Part shown: piece after piece, positions 1-9,688 of the stretch
How positions within the stretch are numbered: the stretch's first letter is position 1
Layout: each line of letters starts with the position of its first letter
Source of the DNA: Rhynchopus sp. YZ270_cl-10
Lineage: Eukaryota; Euglenozoa; Diplonemea; Diplonemida; Diplonemidae
Direction of reading: 5' to 3'
Assembly (NCBI GenBank): GCA_964035575.1
Contig: OZ037840.1
Span: 1,674,001 to 1,738,000 of the forward strand
Length of the DNA stretch: 64,000 nt
Notes under the pieces: model-generated
What the model was told of the DNA's origin: nothing
Database searches by the model: none
The model's input: only the letters and a program-made list of their open reading frames with translations
Position numbers and translations under genes: made by a program

Positions 1-14
1 TTTTTTTCTTTTTT

Positions 15-241
15 TGGGTACTGTGTATACTGTGTATACTGTGTATACTGTGTATACTGTGTATACTGTGTATACTGTGTATACTGTGTATACTGTGTAT
101 ACTGTGTATACTGTGTATACTGTGTATACTGTGTATACTGTGTATACTGTGTATACTGTGTATACTGTGTATACTGTGTATACTGTGTATACTGTGTATA
201 CTGTGTATACTGTGTATACTGTGTATACTGTGTATACTGTG
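15..241. repeat. 9-bp tandem repeat (CTGTGTATA)n
   Basis: About 25 near-perfect head-to-tail copies of the 9-mer CTGTGTATA. The period is a multiple of three, so it reads as an open frame (repeating Val-Tyr-Thr), but nothing else suggests coding. It lies near the window edge and may continue the character of sequence to the left. Confidence 0.95.
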
Positions 242-540
242 CGTACTTGTCCATTTCGGAAAATTGACCCCACCACTGGCCGGACGGTTTCCGAAAATGC
301 AAATGCCGGTGTTTAAAAGCTTCACCAAGGATTTCACCGAGGAAAAAAAAATTTCCCCTAGCACGATGATTCCCGATTATGCACGATTACTCAGGATTAC
401 GCACGATGACGCCCGATGACGGCCGATGACACCCGATTTAGCGCGATTCACCCCCCCGGAAAACGCTCCAATAACGCAGTGCAGAAGGGTTGGGTAATAG
501 AAGTGGTACATAAAAACAAAAAAAAGATAAAAAAAAAAAT
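242..540. other. Gene-free stretch with degenerate CCGATGAC-type repeat
   Basis: No gene seen. Between about 362 and 455 there is a degenerate tandem repeat of roughly 11 bp built on (G/C)CCGATGAC or CACGATTA. Poly-A runs follow at about 518-540. Confidence 0.6.
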
Positions 541-583
541 AGTGGAGTTCATCCTCGGGTGTCTACACTAATACAAAACCAAG
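541..583 (+). repeat. Dispersed 'GGGTGTCTACACTAA' motif, copy 1 (interrupted by TIR element A1)
   Basis: A block running from TAGTGGAGTTCATCC to CTACACTAATACAA recurs at 6821-6869 and, more divergent, at 62425-62460. TAGTG and CACTA at its ends can pair. Here the block is split by the 584-1327 element and resumes at 1337 with the same TTTTCAAAAA continuation seen at 6860. Confidence 0.7.
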
Positions 584-1327
584 CAGGCCTTTTGCTAACT
601 TTGGGATTTTCCCCAGGAATGGCATGATGGTCAAAAAAAAATAATTTCCTGGAAAAAAAGTACATTCCGAGCTTTCCCACCTGGTAAAAGCGGTCGTCGC
701 GCGCTTCGCGCGCGCCTCCCTGACAGCCACAGGATGGAGAGGCGAAGGGTCAGCTTTGCAAGATAACAAAAAAAAACGGAATCTAATCCTTTATTAACGG
801 TGCTTGGTCTTGCGCCTTACGTACACTGACCGTACAAAATCACTACGTCTTCCAGAAGCAGGGGCTGTTGCAACGGTTGGGTCACTTTGAAATAACAATG
901 GTAAAATTTTTGCAGCTTGGGTCAAGTTTCATTTCTGGCTGCAAAATGCAAGGGAATCCCCTTAGACATTGTAAAATGGCACCGTAGGCAGGAAGAAAAT
1001 AGCGTACAGCGCGAGCGAAGCGAGCGGGAATTTTTTTTTTTTAGGTATACCTCCGCGAGCGCAGCGAGCAGAAAAATTTTAAGGTGCCATCATGCCATCA
1101 TGCCATCATGCCATCATGCCATCATGCCATCATGCCATCATGCCATCATGCCATCATGCCATCATGCCATCATGCCATCATGCCATCATGCCATCATGCC
1201 ATCTGGGTGATGGAGAGCGAAAGCCCTGCCCCACCACCCCCCGTGGCATGATGGTGGCATGATGGAAAAAAAAATAAAAAACGCCCAAAAACGTGGCATG
1301 ATGGCATGATGGTTAGCAAAAGGCCTG
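584..1327 (-). mobile_element. Non-autonomous TIR element, family A, copy 1
   Basis: A 744-bp element bounded by perfect 16-bp terminal inverted repeats, CAGGCCTTTTGCTAAC at 584-599 and its complement at 1312-1327. It is flanked by a perfect 9-bp target-site duplication, AAAACCAAG, at 575-583 and 1328-1336. It has no coding capacity. It is the reverse complement of the element at 10141-11547 and shares GC-rich hairpins (around 697-713 and 1005-1070) and an 8-bp satellite, here only about 15 units at 1085-1203. It carries about 23 bp near 1003-1026 that copy 2 lacks. The 9-bp duplication recalls Mutator-like elements while CAGG ends recall hAT; the superfamily is unresolved. Confidence 0.9.
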
Positions 1328-1367
1328 AAAACCAAGTTTTCAAAAAAGAGGGGAAAAAATCCACACT

Positions 1368-2073
1368 ATGGGTTCCGCACAGTCCGAGCCTCTGCGTTAC
1401 GGCCACCCGATGTCGAAAGAGGACTTCAACCGTGCTGCCACGAAGCTGATGGAGGAACACCATGACGACTACGTGAACATTGACCACTGTGTCAACGACA
1501 CCAATGCTGTCAACGGTATGTGTATAAGTGTTTGATTAACTAATATGGGGGGTAATTCTTGCACAGAGTTATGGCCCCCAGCCGTGAGGTGTGGGGAGAC
1601 ATTTTTAGAATTAAACTCTTCCCCCCCCCCCAAACCTTCTTTCGTCTCTAGTTTTCTTTATCCAAATGTCGAGTGGATGATTTAGTAACGAAGCTTGCTT
1701 TAAAGGAGAAAATAGTATTACCGTGTACGCCAAATCATCCGTCAAACAGGAGGATTTTGTGCAATCAACGAAAAACAACTTTACCTACCCCGATCCTACT
1801 AATTTTTTTTAATTTACAGAACCTGTTACGATGCGGTGTCAGAAGGAGCTTGCTGCATGGAACTTCCACGTACTTACGTCGTTTTGCAATACCTTGTATG
1901 AAGGCACTGCAAAATGCCAGAAGGAAGCCAAGAACTGGCGCACCGACTGCAAGGAGGAGACCAACGAAATGATGATGTGCGGGGATGAGCACTCCCGCCG
2001 GCTCTATCAGTTCAACCTCGAACGCAAACACACCAACCGTACCATCCCAGCGAAGAGCAGCGATAATTTATGA
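1368..2073 (+). CDS. Twin-CX9C (CHCH-like) small protein, two exons
   Basis: Exon 1 is 1368-1515 and exon 2 is 1820-2073. The 304-bp intron starts GTATGT and ends TTTACAG; the frame continues exactly across the junction and gives 133 residues. The second half contains FC-x9-KC, ten residues, then DC-x9-MC, a twin CX9C arrangement as in CHCH proteins of the mitochondrial intermembrane space (oxidised by Mia40/Erv1). Two further Cys lie upstream. There is no obvious signal peptide, which fits such proteins. The specific family (COX assembly factor, complex I subunit or other) is not recognisable. The start codon lies only 40 bp downstream of TIR element A1, so that insertion sits in the immediate 5' region of this gene. 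Confidence 0.7.
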
Positions 2074-2542
2074 TAACCCCCCCACCCCCACCCCCACACG
2101 ACGGTGATGTGCAGTACATTACAAGTGAAGTTACTTGTAACGTTACAAGTGAAAAACCGTTACAAGTGAGTTACAAGTGAGTTACAAGTGGGATACATGA
2201 ATTACAGGCAAAATCAGGTTGTAACTGGTGGGTTACAAGTGAGTTACATGTAACAAAAGTTACATGTAACTCACTTGTAACTCCACTTGTAACACCCGTT
2301 ACATCACCGTCGTGCAACCACCCCCACCACATCCCCCCCCAATGCAAGATCCCTGAAGGGCTAAGCAAATTGGGTACACGAAAAGAAACAACGTATTGCC
2401 AAAAATGTACACCTTGATATCCCCCCCTTCACCCCCTCCACCTCCTTCCTCCCATTACCCTCACAAAAAGGCTGGGTTAACGCTGTGGTGACTACACATT
2501 TTTTATCAATTTCTCCCCCACCCCCACACATCCGCAAAAGCA
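2074..2542. repeat. Fold-back array of GTTACAAGTGA units
   Basis: Just after the twin-CX9C gene, 2097-2110 (CACGACGGTGATGT) is exactly inverted at 2301-2314. The interval is filled with repeats of GTTACAAGTGA in both orientations, so the whole 218 bp can form a long hairpin. The remainder to 2542 is C-rich with pyrimidine tracts and has no gene. Confidence 0.75.
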
Positions 2543-4924
2543 ATGCACGCATACAGCGCACGCTCCTCAAGCATAGCGCACGGCTGGACCGCAGCGTTGC
2601 TCCCCCCTGAATGGTTCGGCGCAGCAGCCTCTCCTACGACAGCTGCACCCCCTCCTCCTGCATTCAGACCGCTCGCTTTGGGGGCACCGGTTGTGGTGGA
2701 GGTGTACCTCGAGGACGTTGATGTGGAGGATGGGTCTGTCGAGGACAAGGAAGGCACAGAGGAGGACACATCGGGTGACACTATTGCATCTGATAATTCA
2801 AATGATGAAGAAAATTCAGAAAATTCAAAAAATTCAGAAAATTCAGAAAATTCGGAAAAAGAAGCAGAAAATTCAGAAGATTTACAAACAATCCGTCTTC
2901 TTTGCAGCGCATGGGCAGATCTGCACCGCATTCCGCAAAGTGGAGACCCACTCCGCTGTGCTCTCGGAGAAACTCTCTGTGTCCATCCCGAAGATGTCGA
3001 CAAATTTCACTCCATTCTCTCACCCATCACCCCCGGGAGGGTCTTCCCACCACAGCGTCTCTGTGTAGTTGATACCCCTGAGCGCGAGGATGTTTTGGAC
3101 ACTCCTGTTACATCGGTAACATTGGAAACGTATTCGGTTGAAGCGAAGGCTGTGCTGGATGTGGCAGGACGTCATGACACCCTCCTCCTTCTCAGCACTG
3201 CGTTATCGGGGGGGTATCTCATGCGTGGTGCGGTGCTGAATATTCCGTCCTGTGGTGGGGTCTTTACGGTGACGGAGTTGTCAGGGCCTGGGGTGACACG
3301 AAACCCAGAGATGATCTATCGGGTGTCACACCGCACAGTGTTTCGCGTGAATGTTCGTGAGGCGCCTGCAGAGGAGGTGGAAGGATGTGGAGGACCGGAG
3401 GGCTGTGAAGCGGCCCCGCCGTGCTATGAAGCAGTGGCAGCATTGTTCCGCGCAGGGAAAGGTCTGTTGCAGCCGCGCACCCCGTTGGCAGTGTTGTTGC
3501 ATGGAGTCGCGGGGGTGGGGAAGACACATTTTGTGGAGTCACTGAAAGGGATTGGGTGCGATGTGGTGAAGCTGCGGTGTGCAGAGGCGGGGGATGCTGC
3601 TGTATCTATGGTGCTCAAAATGCTCAACAACGAGACAGCAACAACCAAGCAAATTCTTCTTCTCGACGACGTCGACCGCATTCCCCGCGACGCACCACGC
3701 TGTGCTCTGCTCTGCCACTTCCTCGAGACTGCGCCTGCCTCTTTGACCATCTTCTCCACCGCATCCTCACTCTCTTCCGTCCCTCCTCTTCTCCGTGCGC
3801 CACAGCGGCTAGGGAGGGAGATCTACATCGCACCACCCAATGAGGAGCAAAGGGCGGAGGTGGCGAGGCGAATTTTTGCGGGGAGCATTGCAGAGGGTGC
3901 AGCGGAGAAGGTTGCGGGGAAGACACCGGGGCACGTTCAGGCGGATGTCCGACAGATTTGCGGGGAAGTGGTCAAGGCGTGTGGTAATGGGGAGGAGCTG
4001 GATCGTGCAGTGGACAGCGCAGTGTCACATCACGCAGCAACACTGCACCGCTCTGCCATGACGCAGCTTGCGACCCAGACGTCGTTTGATGCGATTGGTG
4101 GTCTCGAATCGGTGAAGGTGCAGCTCACACAGTGCCTGCTCTTTCCTGATTTGCATCCTGAAGCTGCGGAGCGGTTTCAAATCAAAACGGCGGGGGGTGT
4201 ATTGCTATACGGCCCCCCCGGGTGTGCAAAGACCTCTCTTGTTCAGGCGATTGCGGGGCAGGCGAAGCGTACGCTTTTGAGGGTCGATGCGGCTGGGTTG
4301 TTTGCGTGCTATGTAGGGGAGAGCGAGGCGACGCTGCGCGCGGTGTTTGCCACGGCACGCCTGCTTGCACCGAGCATAGTCTTCATTGATGAACTGGAAA
4401 GTGTCTGTGGGAGACGCCGTGAAGGTAACGACAATGTCACCTCCACGGTTCTCACCACGCTTCTCAACGAGCTGGACGGGGTCGATACTGTCGCGCAGCG
4501 TAGCGGCAACGCGACCCGCGACGTTGTCTTCATCGGCGCAACAAACTTCCCTCAGGTCCTCGACAGCGCCGTGCTGCGTCCTGGACGGCTCGACCGTCTC
4601 ATCTATGTAGGTGCACCTGACGCAGACGACCGACGTGCGCTCATCAATCTATTCGTAAAGGGACCCCCTCTGCAAGAAGCGCTCCTGCAGCATATCGTGC
4701 ACAGCACAGAAGACTTTACCGGCGCAGATTTAAAGGGCTTAGTGGAGGAGGCGGGCTACGCTGCAATACGGCGTGTGATGCGGGGTGTGGAGGGGGTGGA
4801 GGCTGAGGGTGGTGTTTGCTTGACGCAGGGGGACTTCGATGCCGCACTACGCAGGGTGAAACCGAGCGCGTCAGCGGAGGTGCTTCAGATCTTCGCTGAC
4901 TTCGAAAAGAACGTCGGGAAATGA
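2543..4924 (+). CDS. AFG2-type (SPATA5L1/AFG2B-like) double AAA+ ATPase
   Basis: A 793-residue protein with an N-terminal extension that includes an acidic Asn-Ser-Glu microsatellite tract (about residues 90-115), followed by two AAA+ modules. D1 (about 310-430) has Walker A GVAGVGKT and Walker B LLLDDVD, and looks degenerate. D2 (about 515-700) has GPPGCAKT, pore-loop region CYVGESE, Walker B IVFIDELES, sensor GATNFP and the RPGRLDR arginine-finger segment. The GPPGC(A/S)KT Walker A is characteristic of the AFG2/SPATA5 branch rather than CDC48 or PEX1/6; SPATA5L1 shares GPPGCAKT. That branch extracts shuttling factors from pre-60S ribosomes. Family placement rests on motif wording only. The gene ends in TGA, followed by a G-rich leader to the next gene. 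Confidence 0.75.
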   Translation: MHAYSARSSSIAHGWTAALLPPEWFGAAASPTTAAPPPPAFRPLALGAPVVVEVYLEDVDVEDGSVEDKEGTEEDTSGDTIASDNSNDEENSENSKNSENSENSEKEAENSEDLQTIRLLCSAWADLHRIPQSGDPLRCALGETLCVHPEDVDKFHSILSPITPGRVFPPQRLCVVDTPEREDVLDTPVTSVTLETYSVEAKAVLDVAGRHDTLLLLSTALSGGYLMRGAVLNIPSCGGVFTVTELSGPGVTRNPEMIYRVSHRTVFRVNVREAPAEEVEGCGGPEGCEAAPPCYEAVAALFRAGKGLLQPRTPLAVLLHGVAGVGKTHFVESLKGIGCDVVKLRCAEAGDAAVSMVLKMLNNETATTKQILLLDDVDRIPRDAPRCALLCHFLETAPASLTIFSTASSLSSVPPLLRAPQRLGREIYIAPPNEEQRAEVARRIFAGSIAEGAAEKVAGKTPGHVQADVRQICGEVVKACGNGEELDRAVDSAVSHHAATLHRSAMTQLATQTSFDAIGGLESVKVQLTQCLLFPDLHPEAAERFQIKTAGGVLLYGPPGCAKTSLVQAIAGQAKRTLLRVDAAGLFACYVGESEATLRAVFATARLLAPSIVFIDELESVCGRRREGNDNVTSTVLTTLLNELDGVDTVAQRSGNATRDVVFIGATNFPQVLDSAVLRPGRLDRLIYVGAPDADDRRALINLFVKGPPLQEALLQHIVHSTEDFTGADLKGLVEEAGYAAIRRVMRGVEGVEAEGGVCLTQGDFDAALRRVKPSASAEVLQIFADFEKNVGK

Positions 4925-5464
4925 GGGAGGGGGGTGGTGGGGTGGGAGGAGGGAATGCAGAACGATTGCATTGGATCAAGGAGAGACAAATATATCTGAA
5001 AAAAAATAAAAATGAATACTCCCAAGTAATATTTTCCACAGCCCCATAAAAACAGCCCTATGGACCCTTTTTTCGGCCATCAAAAAGCAACGTTATGTTT
5101 GCACAGAGTTGGTTATCTGTAATTCCTTAAGGAATCGCTAGTGCTCCTTAGGAAATACCATTCACGTATCTCTTTTGGCTGCCTCATGTTGTTCTCGTCT
5201 TAATCGGAAGGTGGTGGCACATCTAATAACGGTATTGATTTTTCGTGTCTTGCTGCTGCTCTTGGTCAGTAGAAGTCACCTAGCGTTGAGCATTACCCCC
5301 TGAGCACAAACACTGAGCACAAAACCGACCTGTGGCCACACCAAAAAAAAAAAGACTTCCAAATTTGAGCTACGACGATCAGGATATGTGTTGTATTCCT
5401 TACCTGTGTTGTTGTTTCTTGCCACCCAAAACATCTGCACAAAAGCAGAGAGACACAAAAAACG
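4925..5464. other. Intergenic, no gene seen
   Basis: AT-rich spacer. A short inverted pair (CCTTAAGGAA and CTCCTTAGGAA) lies near 5127-5155. The last about 50 bases (CACAAAAGCAG then AGAGACACAAAAA before the ATG) match the bases upstream of the paralogous gene at 55426, suggesting a conserved 3' splice or trans-splice acceptor and 5' UTR. Confidence 0.5.
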
Positions 5465-6451
5465 ATGGAAATATGTGTGGAGAGCTTTGACGGAGAGAAG
5501 TACACAGTCGATGTGGGTGTGGATGATACAATTGCAGACATACGGAAGAAGGTGGCGTCTGCAGCAGAGTTGTGCGAAGACGGCTTTGACATGAGCTTTG
5601 GAGAGAAGGTGGTGACTGAAGGAGACAACACGACGCAGCTGAGTGCTGGGGACACAGTTGTGCTGACGAAGACGAAGTCGCAGAAGGACGACGCCATTGC
5701 AGCTCTTCGTGACTTGGGTGAGACAAGGCTGACATCAGACAGGTTCAAATGCCTGGCAGATCCCAAGCTGGTTCATTTGTTTCTGCAGGCGGAAGTTGTC
5801 ACTGAGATTCCCTCTGAATTCTTGAGAGGTGGCACGTTCGAAGAACTTAGTCTCAGTGGTGTGTCAGGTGTTACCCAAATACTCGACTGCTTCCTCCAGG
5901 ACTGCACCTCACTGTACACTGCTGATTTATCTGGGTGGAGCCATGTGACGCACGTTGGAGACTTCTTCATCGCCCAGTGCACCTCGTTGACCACATTGGA
6001 CTTATCTGGGTGGAACAATGTGACGCGCATAGGGAGCTGCTTCCTCGCCTGTTGCAAGTCTTTGACAACCGTTGACTTATCTGGGTGGAACAGTGTGACG
6101 CAAATTGAGATGCGATTCTTCTCTTACTGCACCTCGTTGACGTCACTTGACTTGTCTGGCTGGAGCAATGTGTCGCACGTACCACACCACTTCCTCTCCA
6201 ACTGCAAGGCTTTGAGAACACTTAACATGCGTGGATGGAGCCATGTGACGCACATTGGAGACGACTTCGCCACCCAGTGCACCTCGTTGACCACACTGGA
6301 CTTGTCTAGATGGGGGAAAGTGATGGTTATTGGGAAAGGAGTGCTTGGCGATTGTAACTTACATAAATGCAGCATCAACGTCGCCTGGTCAAGCCGTGTT
6401 TTGTCAGAATATGTGCACAGCCGTATCAAGCGCCAATGTGTGTGTATGTGA
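5465..6451 (+). CDS. Ubiquitin-like domain + LRR protein with C-terminal CaaX box
   Basis: A 328-residue protein. Residues 1-75 read as a ubiquitin-like beta-grasp fold (MEICVESFDGEKYTVDVGVD..., ending near VVLTKTKSQ). From about 115 to 300 there are BspA-type leucine-rich repeats of about 24 residues (CxSLxTLDLSGWxNVTxIGxxFL). The C-terminus is basic and ends CVCM, a CaaX box whose Met favours farnesylation, so the protein is probably attached to a membrane. The paralogue at 55426 has the same order, the same CVCM end and a longer LRR stack. The partner and the pathway are unknown. The start is supported by conservation of the 5' flank and of the first codons in the paralogue. Confidence 0.8.
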   Translation: MEICVESFDGEKYTVDVGVDDTIADIRKKVASAAELCEDGFDMSFGEKVVTEGDNTTQLSAGDTVVLTKTKSQKDDAIAALRDLGETRLTSDRFKCLADPKLVHLFLQAEVVTEIPSEFLRGGTFEELSLSGVSGVTQILDCFLQDCTSLYTADLSGWSHVTHVGDFFIAQCTSLTTLDLSGWNNVTRIGSCFLACCKSLTTVDLSGWNSVTQIEMRFFSYCTSLTSLDLSGWSNVSHVPHHFLSNCKALRTLNMRGWSHVTHIGDDFATQCTSLTTLDLSRWGKVMVIGKGVLGDCNLHKCSINVAWSSRVLSEYVHSRIKRQCVCM

Positions 6452-6600
6452 TCCACGTGCCTCTTTCGAGAGGCTAGCTGCTCATGTATTCTTGTTTTTC
6501 ATTGTAGGCTAGTTGACGCAATCGTCAGTTCAGTCTAAGGTTAGGGGTTTGGGGGGAGTTATGGGTTATTTCGGTGATAGGAGCGGTCGAAAAAAAAAGC

Positions 6601-6825
6601 CAGTGTGGTGTGGCTGAAGGGGGGTGATTCGCACTTTTCCGCACTTATTCGCACTTTTACCATGTTGGCTTGCTGACTGTGTCTGTGACAGATACACAGG
6701 TACACAGGTACAGTACCTACAGTACACAGTGTTCAACTTTTACAAGGCGGGGAAAATTTTTTTGGGGGCTGATTCGCACTTTTTCCGCACTTTTTGCTCC
6801 CCCCCCTTTCAGCCACACCATAGTG
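6601..6825. mobile_element. Small MITE-like TIR element
   Basis: 225 bp with imperfect terminal inverted repeats: CAGTGTGGTGTGGCTGAA at 6601 against CACTATGGTGTGGCTGAA read inward from 6825 (two mismatches), followed by G-runs on both sides and GATTCGCACTTTT(T)CCGCAC direct repeats inside both ends. No coding capacity. No clean target-site duplication was found, so mobility is inference. Confidence 0.5.
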
Positions 6826-6869
6826 GAGTTCATCCTCGGGTGTCTACACTAATACAACCAAGTTTTCAA
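6821..6869 (+). repeat. Dispersed 'GGGTGTCTACACTAA' motif, copy 2 (uninterrupted)
   Basis: Same block as 541-583 plus 1337-1346, but continuous through ACAACCAAGTTTTCAAAAA. It therefore resembles the empty target of TIR element A1. Confidence 0.75.
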
Positions 6870-6937
6870 AAACCCAAAAATCAGGTTGGTGGGAGAACTG
6901 TGATGTTTTCCACATCTTACATATCGTTTCCCTGAAG

Positions 6938-6959
6938 AGGGTGTGCAAAGGCACACCCT
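6938..6959 (+). other. Perfect 9-bp stem hairpin
   Basis: AGGGTGTGC, loop AAAG, GCACACCCT, followed by TTTT. It lies downstream of the UBL-LRR gene. Its role is unknown; it could be a 3' processing structure. Confidence 0.5.
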
Positions 6960-7916
6960 TTTGGTTGCAAATACAGTACCAAAAATGACGTGTGGGAAAT
7001 CTTCCTTTTTGTGCCCCCATACCCCCTTTTTCATGTTGTGTCAAAGCAGTTTGTTTTGACCACTTTCCCATGCAGGCGCTGCTTAAGTGCAGTGCTCATC
7101 CCAAGCTTTCAAACACAAAACAAAAGACCTCTCCCCTTGTAACTGTTTGTTGTCTGTTGCACACCACACCCGCACATCCCTTCTTTTAGCACATTGGCCT
7201 GCACTCTGTTGATGTCATTTTACTGCCAGTCAGTGTTACCCAAAGTAACATTTCAACCAGTCACTCTACCAGACATCGTACCAGTGACGGAGGTCGTGCT
7301 GAATATATTTGGATGCTCCTCAGCTGCGCACTCGGGACTCGACCTCACTATCTGTCAGGATGGTTGATGTGCCCGCTGTTGTAATGCTTTGCACAGAGGT
7401 GTCCTGTGGGTGGCAGGGCGTGAGGGGAATGAACACCTCATTTCCGACGCAGTGCCGCCCCCACTGTGCCCGGTCAGGTGTTGTGCACTCATCTGTTTAA
7501 GACGTGCAGAGGGACTCTCAGGGGGGAGGGGACATAGGTTCTCGTCTCTCGTGTCTTGCTGCTGCTCCTGATCAGTGTCCCATAAGAGTGAGAACAAGGT
7601 TTGTGTTTCGAACCACTCGGAATCGTTATCAAAGTTCCGTCATATCTGATTGTGAAGGCTGCAGGCTGACTCTTTTCTTGAAGCGTCGCCTAACTTCCAC
7701 GAGCTCCTGATTGGAGGTAGAAGAGGGCACCTTGAGGGTCCTCCAAACCCTGAGCTTCATCATACTTTGCTGATGCTTATGGCGCTGCAGGCGAATAAAA
7801 TTTACCCCCTTTTTTATCTCCCAAATAATAATGCACACTTCCTGCCCCAACAGAAGACACATGGGAGTTGTTAACGGCAATTAGGCAACGAAGCGGTTGT
7901 GGTGGCCTGATAGAAT

Positions 7917-9686
7917 ATGCAGTGGCCACGTTGCATTGAGCGCGCACTGACGCTGGATGGCACGCTTGACGCAAAGGAGAGGAGAAAGCGTGAGGTGTTG
8001 TGGAACATGAACTGTCCCACGTTTGTCGTCATGGTTGTACTCGCGGCCATCAATGATAACCTCAGTGGCCTGCGCTTGTTCCAGTGGGTGCTTGGCATAG
8101 CTACCTCGGGGCTGGTGCTTGTGCTGCTCTTGGCCAAGGTCAAGCTGTCAACGCCTATTGTGGTGGGTGTGTCTTTTTCATACGCTGCTTGTGTGTTTTC
8201 TGCAGACCTGCTTGCCCGCTGCAAGGGTGACATGATGTGGGCGCCTCTCGTGCTGCTTGTGGACTTACTGCTGGTGCTGCAGATGCCGGAACGCTACAGC
8301 ATGAGTCTCGTTTGCCTTGCGGTGTTGTGGTTGGCTGTCTTGTGCATGGAGGAGTACTTCAGGTTTGGCCTGTTCGACCTGCCTGGGCTTGTGCCACAAG
8401 AGGGTGAGTTCGGAAGGAGACAAGACATGTACGAGTCAGCCAACTGTGATACTCTTCCGTGTCCGAGCAGTTCAGGCTCTGGTCTTACGTTCACTATCAG
8501 CGCTGTGTGCATATTTTTGGTTGACTTCATCGCAACGAGAGGGTTTGCACGTGGTATCCTGAAGGAGCAGGCAACAATGGAGCGGACGATCAGCACTGTG
8601 CAGGAGATTGCGTCGCTGCTTGCGGGGTACGACGTGGAGGGGGTTGCGGAGATGCTGAAGGTTCACGAGGCTGCGCTGCCTGAGGGGATGAGGGACGCAC
8701 TGCAGAGTATAGAGGAGAACCTGCGGAAGTACAAGGCATACCTCCCGCAGACGTGTCTGCCGTTTGACAAGGAGGACGTGAAGGATGGGTCAGATGAGTC
8801 CATCCCTTCCAACTCAGCAAAGAGTGACGGAAGCTCCACACAGAGTCACATATGCGCGATGCGTGCACAGCCACTGGGTCTGTCCTCAACAAAGGCAACA
8901 CTGCTGACACTGAACATCAAAGACACGTTGCACCGCTTGGAGGAGGACAGTGCACGCTTCTCCGACCTGTTCACAACTCTTCTTCAGAAGACGTTGCAGG
9001 CAACAGAAGTGCGTCGTGGGATGGTGGACGTCTTTGTGGGGGACAGGATCCACTGCTCGTTCAACACGTCGCAAATATGTGCACCACACGCAACCTCAGC
9101 ACTGCACGCTGCCACATTGTTGCTGCGTGGTGATGGCAACAACATTGCACCACATGTGAACATGGGTGTTGCATCTGGGAAGGTGCTGCGTGGTGACATG
9201 GGGTGTGAAGTGATGCGCCGCTTCAGCATGGTGGGTGTGCTTGCTCGTGACGTGCACCTCATTGAACGTGCTGGCCGTGTGTTGGGGTGCAGTGTGCTGT
9301 GCAACCGCCTCTGCTTCAGCGATGCTGAGTGCGAACACCAACTGCGTCTGATCCCCTGCAAGATCGAGCTTGCTGCCGGCTGTGATGCGGAGGTTGTTGC
9401 TGAGTTGGTTGTTCCAAAAGGCGCCACGACCATATTACCAGAGGAAGAATGGATGTACATGGTTGGCGGGAAGAAGGACTGGGAGGACTACAACACAGCA
9501 GTGCGCAGCTTCATGAGGGGAGAGTGCTCTGCAGAAGATGTTGCGGCAGCTGAGAGGCAGGGACCAGCATACACACCTGTGAACGTGGTTGCGTCTTCTG
9601 GGGGCTGTGATGTTCTGTACTTGCCTGTGAGCAGACGAGACACACATGGGACAAAGATTTACACCACTGAGAATTGTTCTTTGTGA
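7917..9686 (+). CDS. Six-TM protein with degenerate class III cyclase domain
   Basis: 589 residues. A short cytosolic N-terminus with the family signature (L)TLDGTLDAKER is followed by about six hydrophobic segments between residues 30 and 215, then a conserved helical linker (ERTISTVQEIASLLAGYDVE, about 222-240), then a cyclase-homology domain (about 320-480), and a tail with EWMYMVGGKKDWEDYNTAVR. Against class III cyclases the first metal Asp (FTDI) is replaced (LTLNIKDT), the purine-selecting Lys is Val, the GD pair is kept (FVGDRIHCSF), and the Asn and Arg of GxxVNxAxR are changed (VGVLARDVHLIER). Catalysis is therefore doubtful; a regulatory or dimer-partner role is possible. A partial tandem copy follows directly. 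Confidence 0.8.
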   Translation: MQWPRCIERALTLDGTLDAKERRKREVLWNMNCPTFVVMVVLAAINDNLSGLRLFQWVLGIATSGLVLVLLLAKVKLSTPIVVGVSFSYAACVFSADLLARCKGDMMWAPLVLLVDLLLVLQMPERYSMSLVCLAVLWLAVLCMEEYFRFGLFDLPGLVPQEGEFGRRQDMYESANCDTLPCPSSSGSGLTFTISAVCIFLVDFIATRGFARGILKEQATMERTISTVQEIASLLAGYDVEGVAEMLKVHEAALPEGMRDALQSIEENLRKYKAYLPQTCLPFDKEDVKDGSDESIPSNSAKSDGSSTQSHICAMRAQPLGLSSTKATLLTLNIKDTLHRLEEDSARFSDLFTTLLQKTLQATEVRRGMVDVFVGDRIHCSFNTSQICAPHATSALHAATLLLRGDGNNIAPHVNMGVASGKVLRGDMGCEVMRRFSMVGVLARDVHLIERAGRVLGCSVLCNRLCFSDAECEHQLRLIPCKIELAAGCDAEVVAELVVPKGATTILPEEEWMYMVGGKKDWEDYNTAVRSFMRGECSAEDVAAAERQGPAYTPVNVVASSGGCDVLYLPVSRRDTHGTKIYTTENCSL

Positions 9687-9688
9687 AC

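Larger units (their letters stand above)
6452..7916. other. Gene-free stretch with small repeats
   Basis: Holds the small TIR element at 6601-6825, the dispersed motif at 6821-6869 and a hairpin at 6938-6959. The rest (7000-7916) shows no convincing gene. TCGTGTCTTGCTGCTGCTC near 7548 also occurs near 5242 (one stretch of 19 bases shared), of unknown meaning. Confidence 0.5.

Noticed and set aside
14-316. Open frame of Val-Tyr-Thr repeats
   Set aside because: Artefact of the 9-bp satellite, ending in unrelated sequence.
1085-1203. CRISPR-like array
   Set aside because: Uninterrupted 8-bp tandem repeat without spacers in a eukaryotic transposon-like element.
7629-7880. Minus-strand small ORF (WRTLKVPSSTSNQELVEVRR)
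   Set aside because: Some protein-like wording, but no start context, no family and opposite to all other genes; evidence too thin.
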